Source of the DNA: an uncultured Clostridia bacterium | Lineage (GTDB): Bacteria > Bacillota > Clostridia > Christensenellales > Borkfalkiaceae | Reading direction: 5' to 3' | DNA length: 54,739 nt | Assembly: GCA_947589555.1 (NCBI GenBank) | Contig: CANQAZ010000003.1 | Location: 1 to 54,739 of the forward strand | In this document: piece by piece, positions 46,743 to 54,739 of the stretch | How positions within the stretch are numbered: position 1 is the stretch's first letter | Layout: each line of letters opens with the position of its first letter | Made by a program: the position numbers and the translations under genes | Notes under the pieces: generated by a model | Databases searched by the model: none | What the model was told of the DNA's origin: nothing | What the model saw: the letters and a program-made list of their open reading frames with translations, nothing else

Positions 46743-46773
46743 TCGACAAAATTCGACAAAATGGTGTACAATA
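46743..46773 (+). promoter_or_regulatory. Promoter P4 of the island
   Basis: TCGACAA-N13-GGTGTACAATA, identical element and spacing to P1; contains the tandem repeat TCGACAAAAT x2. Confidence 0.7.
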
Positions 46774-46824
46774 AAGGCATAAAAGGCGTGCGGGAAACGC
46801 ACAGAGACAGGAGGAAATAAAATT

Positions 46825-47523
46825 ATGGCTGATAACATTTTCGGAACGAAACGCAACATCGACGTCGTGTTCTGCATCGACGGCACGGGCAGTATGGCGC
46901 CCTGCATCGAGAGCGTAAAATCCAACGCGCGCAGATTCCACTTGGAATTCGTCAGCGCGATGACCGACCTCGGCAGCGAGATCGATTCCATGCGCGTCAA
47001 GGTGATCGTGTTCCGCGACTACCAGTGCGACGGAAAGAATTCGATGGTGGAGAGCCCCTTCTATGAACTGCCCACGGATAACGCGGACTTCGAAAAATTC
47101 CTTACGGATATTTCGGCGTGCGGCGGCGGCGACGGCCCCGAAAACGGACTCGAAGCGCTGTACTACGCGATGAAGTCCGATTTCACCACGGGCTCAAAGG
47201 ACAGGCAGGTCATCGTGCTCTTTACCGATGCGGAGGCTCTGGCCCTCAAAGAGAGAGCGGGCTCGGCCGGCTATCCCGCAGATATGGTCGACGAAGCGGG
47301 CTTTATGGAAATGTGGGCATGCACGGCGCAGGATGCGAGTTTCAAACTCCGCGACCGCAACAAGAGGCTCGTTATGTTCGCCCCCAACGGCACGAAGTAC
47401 CAGGATCTCAAATCCAAACTCGACCGTAGCGTATTCGCGCCCGTGAACATGGCGGACGGCCTCGGCGACATCGATTTCAAGGAAATCATCAAAATCATCG
47501 CGGCATCCGCGAGCAACGCTTAA
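46825..47523 (+). CDS. TerY-like vWA domain protein 1
   Basis: NIDVVFCIDGTGSMAPCIESVK (MIDAS DxTGSM-like); CGGGDGPENGLEALYYAMKSDF. Confidence 0.88.
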   Translation: MADNIFGTKRNIDVVFCIDGTGSMAPCIESVKSNARRFHLEFVSAMTDLGSEIDSMRVKVIVFRDYQCDGKNSMVESPFYELPTDNADFEKFLTDISACGGGDGPENGLEALYYAMKSDFTTGSKDRQVIVLFTDAEALALKERAGSAGYPADMVDEAGFMEMWACTAQDASFKLRDRNKRLVMFAPNGTKYQDLKSKLDRSVFAPVNMADGLGDIDFKEIIKIIAASASNA

Positions 47524-47598
47524 CGGGCGATCGAAACAGGGGCGGACGATGGATCCGGGAGAGATCCCGGCCGTTCGCCCCGAATCTTTCGGGAGAAC

Positions 47599-48297
47599 AT
47601 GATGCAAACTTCAAATCCTCTTTTTGCAAAAAAGAATATCGACGTCGTCTTTTGCATCGACGGAACGGGCAGTATGGGCCCTTGCATCGATGCCGTGAAG
47701 GCGAATATCCGCAAATTTCCGGCGGAATACACGGAAATCTTGGAAAACATGGGTTGCGATGCGTTTTCTTTGCGGGCAAAAGTGATCGTTTTTCGGGATT
47801 ATGCGTCCGAGGGGGAACAGGCAATGCTCGAAAGTCCCTTTTTTGCGCTCCCCGAGGAGAGCGGCGATTTCGAAAAATACGTCGCCGATATCGTGGAATA
47901 CGGCGGCGGCGACAGCCCCGAAAACGGACTCGAAGCGCTGTACTATGCGATGAAGTCCGATTTTATCGCGGGCGCAAGGGACAGGCAGGTCATCGTGCTC
48001 CTGACCGACGCGGAGGCCTTGCCCCTCAAAGAGAGAGCGGACGCATTCGGTTATCCCGCCGATATGGTGGACGAGGAAGGATTGATCGATATGTGGTACG
48101 GGAAGGAGCAGGGGCCCGATTTCAAACTTCGCCAGCGTTGCAAGAGGTTGGTCATGTTTGCGCCTTCCGGAACAAGATACCGTGATCTCTGTTCCAAATT
48201 GGATCGAAGTTACTTTGAACCGGTGAATAGGCAAGAGGGCCTTAGCGATATCGATTGGCCCCGCATGGTCGCGATCGTGGCCGAAGGCTCCTATTGA
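47599..48297 (+). CDS. TerY-like vWA domain protein 2
   Basis: NIDVVFCIDGTGSMGPCIDAVK; YGGGDSPENGLEALYYAMKSDF; paralogous to the preceding gene. Confidence 0.88.
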   Translation: MMQTSNPLFAKKNIDVVFCIDGTGSMGPCIDAVKANIRKFPAEYTEILENMGCDAFSLRAKVIVFRDYASEGEQAMLESPFFALPEESGDFEKYVADIVEYGGGDSPENGLEALYYAMKSDFIAGARDRQVIVLLTDAEALPLKERADAFGYPADMVDEEGLIDMWYGKEQGPDFKLRQRCKRLVMFAPSGTRYRDLCSKLDRSYFEPVNRQEGLSDIDWPRMVAIVAEGSY

Positions 48298-48359
48298 CGG
48301 GAGAAAAGGGAACGATCGGAAGGATTTCACAAAGAGAAACCGATACTTTGGAGACGAAT

Positions 48360-49061
48360 ATGATTTCACCCAATTTTCTTTCAACAAAACGCAACATAGA
48401 CATTGTGTTTTGCATTGACGGCACGGGGAGCATGAGCCCCTGCATCGACAGCGTCAAAAACAATGCAAAGCGCTTTTATGCCGATTTCGCAGAGGCGATG
48501 ACGGATCTCGGCAGCGAGATCGACATGATGCGCATTAAGATCATCGTGTTCCGCGACTATAAGTGCGACGGAAAAGAATCGATGGTGGAGAGCGCATTTT
48601 TCGAACTCCCCGCGGAGGAAGAGGAATTTTCCGCCTATCTTGACGGGATCCACGCCACGGGCGGATGCGGAGAGGACGCCAACGGGTTGGAGGCCTTTTA
48701 CCGCGCCATGATGTCCGACTTTACGACGGGCTCAAAGGACAGGCAGGTCATTGTCCTGTTTGCCGATACCACAGCGATCCCGATTTTGGAGCGCAGAAAT
48801 TGCTCCGACTATCCCCGCGGCATGGTGGATGACGACGGATTGCTGGAAACATGGATGTGCCTTCAAAGCCGTCCTTCTAAATTGCGCGAGCGCAATAAAC
48901 GGCTCGTCATGTTCGCTCCCCGCGGTTCCTGCTACGAGGAGATGAAGCGGACTTACAACAGAAGCGTCTTCATCCCCGTGGAGATCCACAGAGGGCTGGA
49001 CGACGTTTCCTTTGCCGACGTCATCAAGATCATCGCCGCATCGGCGAGTTCGGTATCGTGA
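48360..49061 (+). CDS. TerY-like vWA domain protein 3 (diverged)
   Basis: NIDIVFCIDGTGSMSPCIDSVK; TGGCGEDANGLEAFYRAMMSDF. Confidence 0.88.
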   Translation: MISPNFLSTKRNIDIVFCIDGTGSMSPCIDSVKNNAKRFYADFAEAMTDLGSEIDMMRIKIIVFRDYKCDGKESMVESAFFELPAEEEEFSAYLDGIHATGGCGEDANGLEAFYRAMMSDFTTGSKDRQVIVLFADTTAIPILERRNCSDYPRGMVDDDGLLETWMCLQSRPSKLRERNKRLVMFAPRGSCYEEMKRTYNRSVFIPVEIHRGLDDVSFADVIKIIAASASSVS

Positions 49062-49082
49062 CCGAACGGGAGGTTATTGCAA

Positions 49083-50654
49083 GTGAAATACAACGGAACT
49101 TATGAAGCCGATCCCGCCTTTCTCGAAGGCGGCGCCATCAAGTGGCGTTCTACCGGGAACGGCGAGTACATCATCGCTTCGAAGGGCGGAAAAAAATACT
49201 TTGTCAAGCGCAATATGCACGTGCGTTATCCGTCCAGAGGGGAGCCCAAAGCGGTGTACGAAAAATATAAAGTCAAAGCGGATGCGCTCCAAAAAAAGCA
49301 GGAGCGGTTGCGCGCTTTGATGAGGGGGCTCAAATGGGAAACCGACCACATCGTTGCCGAGGAAGAAAACTTTTGGGACAGCGATAAGATGTTCACTACG
49401 GTCACACCGTGCATTCCGGACGCCCTTCCCGATAGTTTCGACTATACGGGATTGTCCCTCCGCGAATTTCTTCAATTGGCGCTGTCCGCCGCCAAAGCGT
49501 TGGAAGTTCTCCACGCCCACGGCGTCATCCACGGCGACCTCAAAGGGAAGAACATCCTCGTCACGGCAAGGGGAGGGGCATACACGCCCTACCTCATCGA
49601 CTTCGACTCCTCCTATCCCGCGGACGAGATCCCCGATTGGGAGGGCATCGGCGGCTCCGACGGCTACCAGAGCCCCGAGGTCATGCTCTACGGCTCGGAC
49701 GAAGGGGCGGCCCCGAAGGAGACCATCACGGCGGCGACGGATATCTTTTCCCTCGGCGTCGTGTTCCACAAGTGGTGGGCGGGTGCCTTTCCCGGGGTAG
49801 ACTTGGAGCGCGGCTCCGTCGGCGCGGCGGTGTATCTCGATAAGGACGTTACGATCGACAAAAAATTCAACGTGCGCATCGGCGGAGGATGCGGAGCGAC
49901 TTTGCAATCGCTCATCAACTGGATGTTCGCCAAAGATCCCGCCGAACGGCCCACGGCAAAAGAGGTGACCCAAGTCCTTTCCGATCTTTCGGAAGTTCCC
50001 GAAAAATTCCACAAGGGCAACGACGAAAAACCCTTCGACGGAGCGCTGTGGGATACGCATAAGCGCATCGCCGAACTTCTGCCCGTAAGCGACCTCAAAG
50101 CGAAGGGGATAAAGTCCCTCAAACGCATCAATGAGGGGAGCAGCAGCATGAACCTCAAATACCGCGTCGTTATGGAGGACGGGACCGAACGGACGATGAC
50201 GATATCGGAACTTTGCGACGCCGGTTATGCTGTGAGCAAGGGGGCGGAACTCGAAGCCCCGTGGGAGGAGCATCTCATCGAATTCGAGCCCGCCGAGGCC
50301 ATTGCCAAAAAGGGATATGTGCAGATCCGCAGAAAACAACTTGCGTTCAGAAAGCGCTATCTCATCACAACCGTATCGGGAATGGAGATCGATAAAGGCT
50401 ACGAATGGCTGATCACGGAGGGGCTTGCCCATCCGAAATCGGTGGAGATCGACGCCGATACGCCCTGGCCCGAACACGGGACGAGGTACGATCCCGAAAA
50501 CATGGCCCGCCTTAACGTAAAGAGCATCTCCCGCATGGAAGTCGGCGGCGAGCACCGTTACAGGATCGTCTACAATACGATCGTGGACGGCAAGAACAAG
50601 GTCAACGAAAGAGTACCTGCGAACAATCTTAAATTGATGGGGTTCATCAAATGA
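49083..50654 (+). CDS. Ser/Thr protein kinase with uncharacterised C-terminal domain
   Basis: Lys in KKYFVKR; catalytic loop HGVIHGDLKGKNIL; DFD (DFG position) in YLIDFDSSYP; YQSPEVMLYG; GTG 49083 has the better SD spacing (ORF from TTG 49077). Confidence 0.9.
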   Translation: MKYNGTYEADPAFLEGGAIKWRSTGNGEYIIASKGGKKYFVKRNMHVRYPSRGEPKAVYEKYKVKADALQKKQERLRALMRGLKWETDHIVAEEENFWDSDKMFTTVTPCIPDALPDSFDYTGLSLREFLQLALSAAKALEVLHAHGVIHGDLKGKNILVTARGGAYTPYLIDFDSSYPADEIPDWEGIGGSDGYQSPEVMLYGSDEGAAPKETITAATDIFSLGVVFHKWWAGAFPGVDLERGSVGAAVYLDKDVTIDKKFNVRIGGGCGATLQSLINWMFAKDPAERPTAKEVTQVLSDLSEVPEKFHKGNDEKPFDGALWDTHKRIAELLPVSDLKAKGIKSLKRINEGSSSMNLKYRVVMEDGTERTMTISELCDAGYAVSKGAELEAPWEEHLIEFEPAEAIAKKGYVQIRRKQLAFRKRYLITTVSGMEIDKGYEWLITEGLAHPKSVEIDADTPWPEHGTRYDPENMARLNVKSISRMEVGGEHRYRIVYNTIVDGKNKVNERVPANNLKLMGFIK

Positions 50655-52729
50655 ATGACAACGTTTTCAAATTTTATTCCGTCTTAAAGAACGAGGACGC
50701 CATGCCCTATTTTTGCGACGGCCTTTTGGTCGCCGCCGACGGTTTGGGCGGCTCGGGTTCCACTGTCCACGAGATCGATAAGGGCCATCGGAAGGATATG
50801 CGCGGCGATGTGCTTCACGGGGCGTTCGGCGATATCGTCCAAATGTCCCCCGGGTTGACGCAATACGTCGAGGAGTTGATCGCGCCCATGATAGACGGGC
50901 GGGACGATACTTCGGCGCTTTGGGCTTCGCGCATCGTGATCGCCCGTTGCGTTTACGCACTCACGGAGGGCGAATTCAAGGAGGCGGACCTTTCCGACGA
51001 TAAGGTCCGTGCGCGGCTTGCCGATTTTATCGCGCGGGGCCTGCACGATACCGTCCGCGAATTCGGCCTTCAAAACGGCAAATACGACGGGCAGTTGCTG
51101 TTGCCCACCACGCTGGCGTTCATCCGCTACCGCGAGGAAGGGGACCTCGTGCTTGCCGAAACGGTTTGGGCGGGCGATTCCCGTTGCTACGCTCTGACGG
51201 GAGAAGGTCTGAAACTTCTCTCGGTCGACGACGAGGATTCCTCGGGCGCCATCACGAATTTGTTCTATGCCGACAACAAAAAAGTCCGCCTCAACTATCT
51301 GCGGCACGAAATCGCAAAGCCGTGCGTTCTCATGGCGGTGAGCGACGGGATCTTCGATCCCTTCGACCCGCACGACCATCTCGGCGTGGAGCACACCCTT
51401 CTTTCCGCCCTTCAAAAGAGCGCCTCGGCGCAGGAGATGGCGGAAGCGCTCACGCACTTTTACGACGGGGTCCACGGCGACGACGCCACGATGGCCTTCG
51501 TCCCGCTGGGCTTTTCCGATTTCGGCGAAATTAAGAGGGCCTTCGAACGGCGCGCCGAAACGATTTCGGAGATCGCACGGATGCAGGCGGAGATGTCGTC
51601 AACGCTCGCGGTCGCAAATTTGTCCGAAGAGGAGGCGGGCCATTATGTGTTCTCCCGCACGGCCGACCGCTTCGATCATATCGTTCCGCTTTTGCTCGAC
51701 GTCGCGGAGCGGGGCGAAAAAGATATCGCTCTGACTCCCGCATTCTGCGATTTTATCGCCAATTTCGGTAAGACGCTCAAAGCCGAGGCGGAAAAGGCGC
51801 GCAGGGAAACCATCGATCGCGCCCTCGCGGAGTTGGATTCGTATGTCAGAAAGCATCCCGAACTCGTCGGTTCCGAAATTTTGACGGCGGGAGAGCCGGT
51901 GTTCCACGATCTGATGCTTCAATCCCAGTTTAACGACTTCAAGCGCATTTCGAAGGATCTTGCGACCGCAATGGACCACGGCAACGCTTGGGAGGAGAAA
52001 AGCAAAGCGCTTGCGGGGCAAAAACAAGCGCTCCACAAGGCCATACAGGAAAAAATCGAGCGTTGCCGGAAAGAATTCGACGACGCATGGTACGAGAAAG
52101 AGACCGAAGAAACGAAAAAGAAACGGCGGGAACTCATCCTCATGCTGACCTCGTGGTACTATCTAGATAACTCGGTAAAATTCGGCTGGGGAGTCCAAAA
52201 CGCCGATAAATTGATGCGCGAGGACCGGAAACTCATACTTGACGTGCAGGATTACGTCTCGGATTCCAGAACGGTGGATTCGAACGCACGGACGCAAAGG
52301 AATATGATCGATCGGTATATGGATACCTATTTGCGTTCGTGGCGTGCGCTTTTCGATTGGTTCAAAAAGGACAACCGCTTGATCCCCGTTTTGTTGAGCG
52401 AGACCGCCGTCCGCATGTTCGGCCTCGGCACGGCCGCCGCCCCCGCGGAGGAAAGGGCGGGCGCAAAGGGCAAGAAGGAACGGCTATTGTATGAGTTGAG
52501 CAAAAACAAGGAGGCCGTCGTTGCCGATATCGTGGCCGCGCTCGCAAAGGAGTACGGAAAAACTTCGGTCATAGACGGCCAGTATAACGCAACAAAACTC
52601 GATCTGTTCCGCGTCTATTACCGGTTGAAGAACAACCCCGATAACGCGATACAGACCTTTGAGCAACGCCTCTCTGCCATAGAGGGATCTTATACGAGTT
52701 TGGTCGGACATGCAGGACGTAAAGTTTGA
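50651..52729 (+). CDS. PP2C-family protein phosphatase with long helical C-terminal extension
   Basis: VAADGLGGSG; VWAGDSRCYAL; MAVSDGIFDPFD; GDDATMAFV metal-site motifs; ATGA overlap with the kinase gene. Confidence 0.9.
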   Translation: MNDNVFKFYSVLKNEDAMPYFCDGLLVAADGLGGSGSTVHEIDKGHRKDMRGDVLHGAFGDIVQMSPGLTQYVEELIAPMIDGRDDTSALWASRIVIARCVYALTEGEFKEADLSDDKVRARLADFIARGLHDTVREFGLQNGKYDGQLLLPTTLAFIRYREEGDLVLAETVWAGDSRCYALTGEGLKLLSVDDEDSSGAITNLFYADNKKVRLNYLRHEIAKPCVLMAVSDGIFDPFDPHDHLGVEHTLLSALQKSASAQEMAEALTHFYDGVHGDDATMAFVPLGFSDFGEIKRAFERRAETISEIARMQAEMSSTLAVANLSEEEAGHYVFSRTADRFDHIVPLLLDVAERGEKDIALTPAFCDFIANFGKTLKAEAEKARRETIDRALAELDSYVRKHPELVGSEILTAGEPVFHDLMLQSQFNDFKRISKDLATAMDHGNAWEEKSKALAGQKQALHKAIQEKIERCRKEFDDAWYEKETEETKKKRRELILMLTSWYYLDNSVKFGWGVQNADKLMREDRKLILDVQDYVSDSRTVDSNARTQRNMIDRYMDTYLRSWRALFDWFKKDNRLIPVLLSETAVRMFGLGTAAAPAEERAGAKGKKERLLYELSKNKEAVVADIVAALAKEYGKTSVIDGQYNATKLDLFRVYYRLKNNPDNAIQTFEQRLSAIEGSYTSLVGHAGRKV

Positions 52730-53645
52730 GGTCAATTGTTACGGAAATGCCGCAGAAGGGGGTGGGTTGACAAAACTCACCCTTTGCGGCATCAACGGCG
52801 AAGAGGCCGTCCTCGAATTGGACGAAGAGCAAGAGGGTATGCTGAGGTCGCGGTTTTCCCGCTCCTTCTACGTCCGTTGCAAAAAGGAAAAGATCCTTTA
52901 CGAAATCGAAAACGTCAAAGACGGCGCCGCTTTGAAGGCGCTCGCGAAAAAATATTATTTTTGCGATACGTGCGATTTCGACAATATCAATCTCTATGGT
53001 GCAAAAAGGGTCTTGAAGGTCGTCGTAGAGGCACTGTACCGTTATCCCAGACTGCGGAGCAAACTTTGCTACATCGGCTCCCACAGCGGCTTTGAAAAAC
53101 TTCTCATCGCGCTCGAAGAGGGGGATCCCGCCGTTCTCAACCAATTCAACCTGCAATATATCTGCACGGGCGAAAACGCCAAAAAACTGGGCGCGCTCGT
53201 GCATCACCTCTTGACGAACATCATGAACAATCATGAGGTGTATATCGCTTCGGCCATGTCGGCGTACGGCCTGTTCGACGCCGTCTTGCTCGATCAGAAC
53301 GACTATGACGGCTATTCCTATCTGACCCTCGTTTCGTTACTGCGCAAAAACGAAGCGGTCGGGTTTCACCCGAAGGGGTGCCACACTCCCGAATCGGTCG
53401 TTTACCACGAATTGGGGCACCTTTTGGATAAAATGTGCGGCCTTTCGGAAAAATTCGGCTTCAAGTCGTATTACAAGGGTCTGTCCCGGGAAGAGATCAG
53501 GTTCGGCCTCTCCGAATACGCCCTCGTGTCGCCGGAGGAATTCATCGCCGAGGCCTTTTCGGAATACATGAGCAATCCCGAGCCCCGCGCGATCGCCGCA
53601 AAAGTCGGCGCGCTGTTGGATTCCGCCTACGCGCAAAAGGCATAA
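52710..53645 (+). CDS. Zincin-like metallopeptidase domain protein
   Basis: VVYHELGHLLDKM (HExxH) and downstream SPEEFIAEAFSEYMSNPEPR; overlaps PP2C gene by 20 nt. Confidence 0.75.
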   Translation: MQDVKFEVNCYGNAAEGGGLTKLTLCGINGEEAVLELDEEQEGMLRSRFSRSFYVRCKKEKILYEIENVKDGAALKALAKKYYFCDTCDFDNINLYGAKRVLKVVVEALYRYPRLRSKLCYIGSHSGFEKLLIALEEGDPAVLNQFNLQYICTGENAKKLGALVHHLLTNIMNNHEVYIASAMSAYGLFDAVLLDQNDYDGYSYLTLVSLLRKNEAVGFHPKGCHTPESVVYHELGHLLDKMCGLSEKFGFKSYYKGLSREEIRFGLSEYALVSPEEFIAEAFSEYMSNPEPRAIAAKVGALLDSAYAQKA

Positions 53646-53720
53646 AGCGAGCGCATTTCCTCCTCGTCCCGTCCGCCCCCCGGAGAGGAAGGCCCCCGCC
53701 GCAAAAAATAGGCACGCAAA

Positions 53721-53762
53721 AAGACAGGCACGCAAAAAACAAGCGCGCCTGTCTTATTTTTT
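53721..53762 (+). terminator. Rho-independent terminator closing the island
   Basis: AAGACAGGC...GCCTGTCTT followed by ATTTTTT. Confidence 0.75.
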
Positions 53763-53818
53763 GAGAAAGGGGGCTCCCGCCCTCCGCAACGTACGGCCGC
53801 CGCAGTATGCAAGCGCGT

Positions 53819-54670
53819 TTATTGCACGCCGCGGCGGAATTTCAGCGGGGTCGTGCCCGTGATGCGATAGAAGGCCGAATAAAAGGAGGAAAGACTGATA
53901 TATCCCACCTGTTCGGCGATCCTATCGTTGGGGAGCGTTGTTTCGAGGAGCAATTTTTTGGCCACGTCGATGCGTTGGCGGCACTTGCGTTCGTTGAAAC
54001 TCATGCCGTACATCGAATGCGCCACGCGGTTGAGGTGCCGCTCGGAGAGGAAGAGCGTTTTCGCCAATTCCGCCGCGTTGACGGAAGTCATGTAGCGATA
54101 GATGATCGCGTTGTTGATCTCCATGCGCACGGCGATGGCGTCCGGGGTATGCGGCCGCCGCTTGGGGGAGAGGTCGTCGAGGATGGCGCACATCAGGCTC
54201 GTTCCCGCCGCTTGAAGGGCATATTCGCGCGCAAAACAATCCCGTTCGAACACGGAAAAGTACGCGCTCAACGCCTGACGGGTGTGCACGGCGTCCTTTT
54301 TGCGGAACCAGCCGAGCGAGGAGAGGGCCTCGTCCACTTCGGAGAAGAGCCCCGTCTGCCCGCAACGGGAATAGCGGATGCCGAGCCGCATGGTCGTCTC
54401 CCGTTCGATATCGCGGAAGAGGTGTCTTTGGCGGGGGGATACGAGGACGTAGTCTCCCGCGGCGAGGGTGATGCGTTCCTCTTCCGTTTCAAAGTCACAC
54501 TCGCCGCTGACGCATAGCACCAATTCATAGTAACTGTGCGTGTGCAGAAGTTTGATAAAACCTTCCTGCTCCAAGTCCGATTCCGTCGTGCCGTAATTTT
54601 CAAAAATGATGATATCGAAGCGGACATTTCCCAATTTTACGGAAAGTTCCGCATTGCGCATTTGTTCCAT
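53819..54670 (-). CDS. AraC-family regulator with cupin sensor
   Basis: HTHSYYELVLCVSGECDFETEEERITLAAGDYVLVSP cupin; AELAKTLFLSERHLNRVAHSMYGMSFNE and IAEQVGYISLSSFYSAFYRITGTTPLKFR HTH pair. Confidence 0.92.
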   Translation of the reverse strand: MEQMRNAELSVKLGNVRFDIIIFENYGTTESDLEQEGFIKLLHTHSYYELVLCVSGECDFETEEERITLAAGDYVLVSPRQRHLFRDIERETTMRLGIRYSRCGQTGLFSEVDEALSSLGWFRKKDAVHTRQALSAYFSVFERDCFAREYALQAAGTSLMCAILDDLSPKRRPHTPDAIAVRMEINNAIIYRYMTSVNAAELAKTLFLSERHLNRVAHSMYGMSFNERKCRQRIDVAKKLLLETTLPNDRIAEQVGYISLSSFYSAFYRITGTTPLKFRRGVQ

Positions 54671-54739
54671 ATTTCTATTATAAGATATGCTCGCCCGAAA
54701 TGCAAGAAAAAATCCGAAATTCGGACATTTTCTTTATAT

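Noticed and set aside
46825-52729. Tellurite-resistance operon
   Set aside because: Only the TerY-like vWA, kinase and PP2C components are present; no TerC, TerD/TerZ-like or TerB gene found, so the function should not be named after tellurite.

Overview
High-GC (apparently Firmicutes/Clostridia-like, inferred) chromosomal window, coding-dense, no rRNA, tRNA or CRISPR recognised. Blocks in order: (1) 1-17.6 kb, a Gram-positive-style type IV pilus locus (GLUG-repeat surface protein, three minor prepilins, PilB, PilT, PilC, pilin, PilD, PilM, PilN/O-like). Embedded in it is a candidate phosphorelay/c-di-GMP module (REC-HD-GYP-PAS-GGDEF, Hpt, hybrid kinase), and PilB carries a tandem MshEN-type c-di-GMP-binding motif. 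(2) 17.7-21.9 kb (-), a solute-binding lipoprotein translationally coupled to a hybrid histidine kinase. (3) 22.1-26.3 kb (-), an operon for unsaturated-uronate catabolism (RpiB/DhuI-like, SDR, GH88, KDPG aldolase, KDG kinase). (4) aspartase divergent from a LysR regulator, with symmetric overlapping promoters. (5) 29.0-33.2 kb, a two-gene RyR-domain system: HD-RyR-SLOG-like soluble protein plus TM-TrkA_N-like-RyR membrane protein. (6) ABC-2 exporter plus a large Ig-like/beta-helix exported protein. (7) 39.4-53.6 kb, the most unusual region: a multi-gene island combining a helical domain protein, a Sel1-like/degenerate-AAA-like protein, an orphan VirD4-type ATPase, an FtsK-type ATPase with wHTH modules at both ends, DUF1292, an XRE regulator, three tandem TerY-like vWA proteins, a Ser/Thr kinase, a PP2C phosphatase and a zincin metallopeptidase. 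Its two halves share a strikingly similar promoter region, which argues that they form one regulon. (8) An AraC regulator at the right end. All functional calls come from reading motifs by eye; no database search was run.
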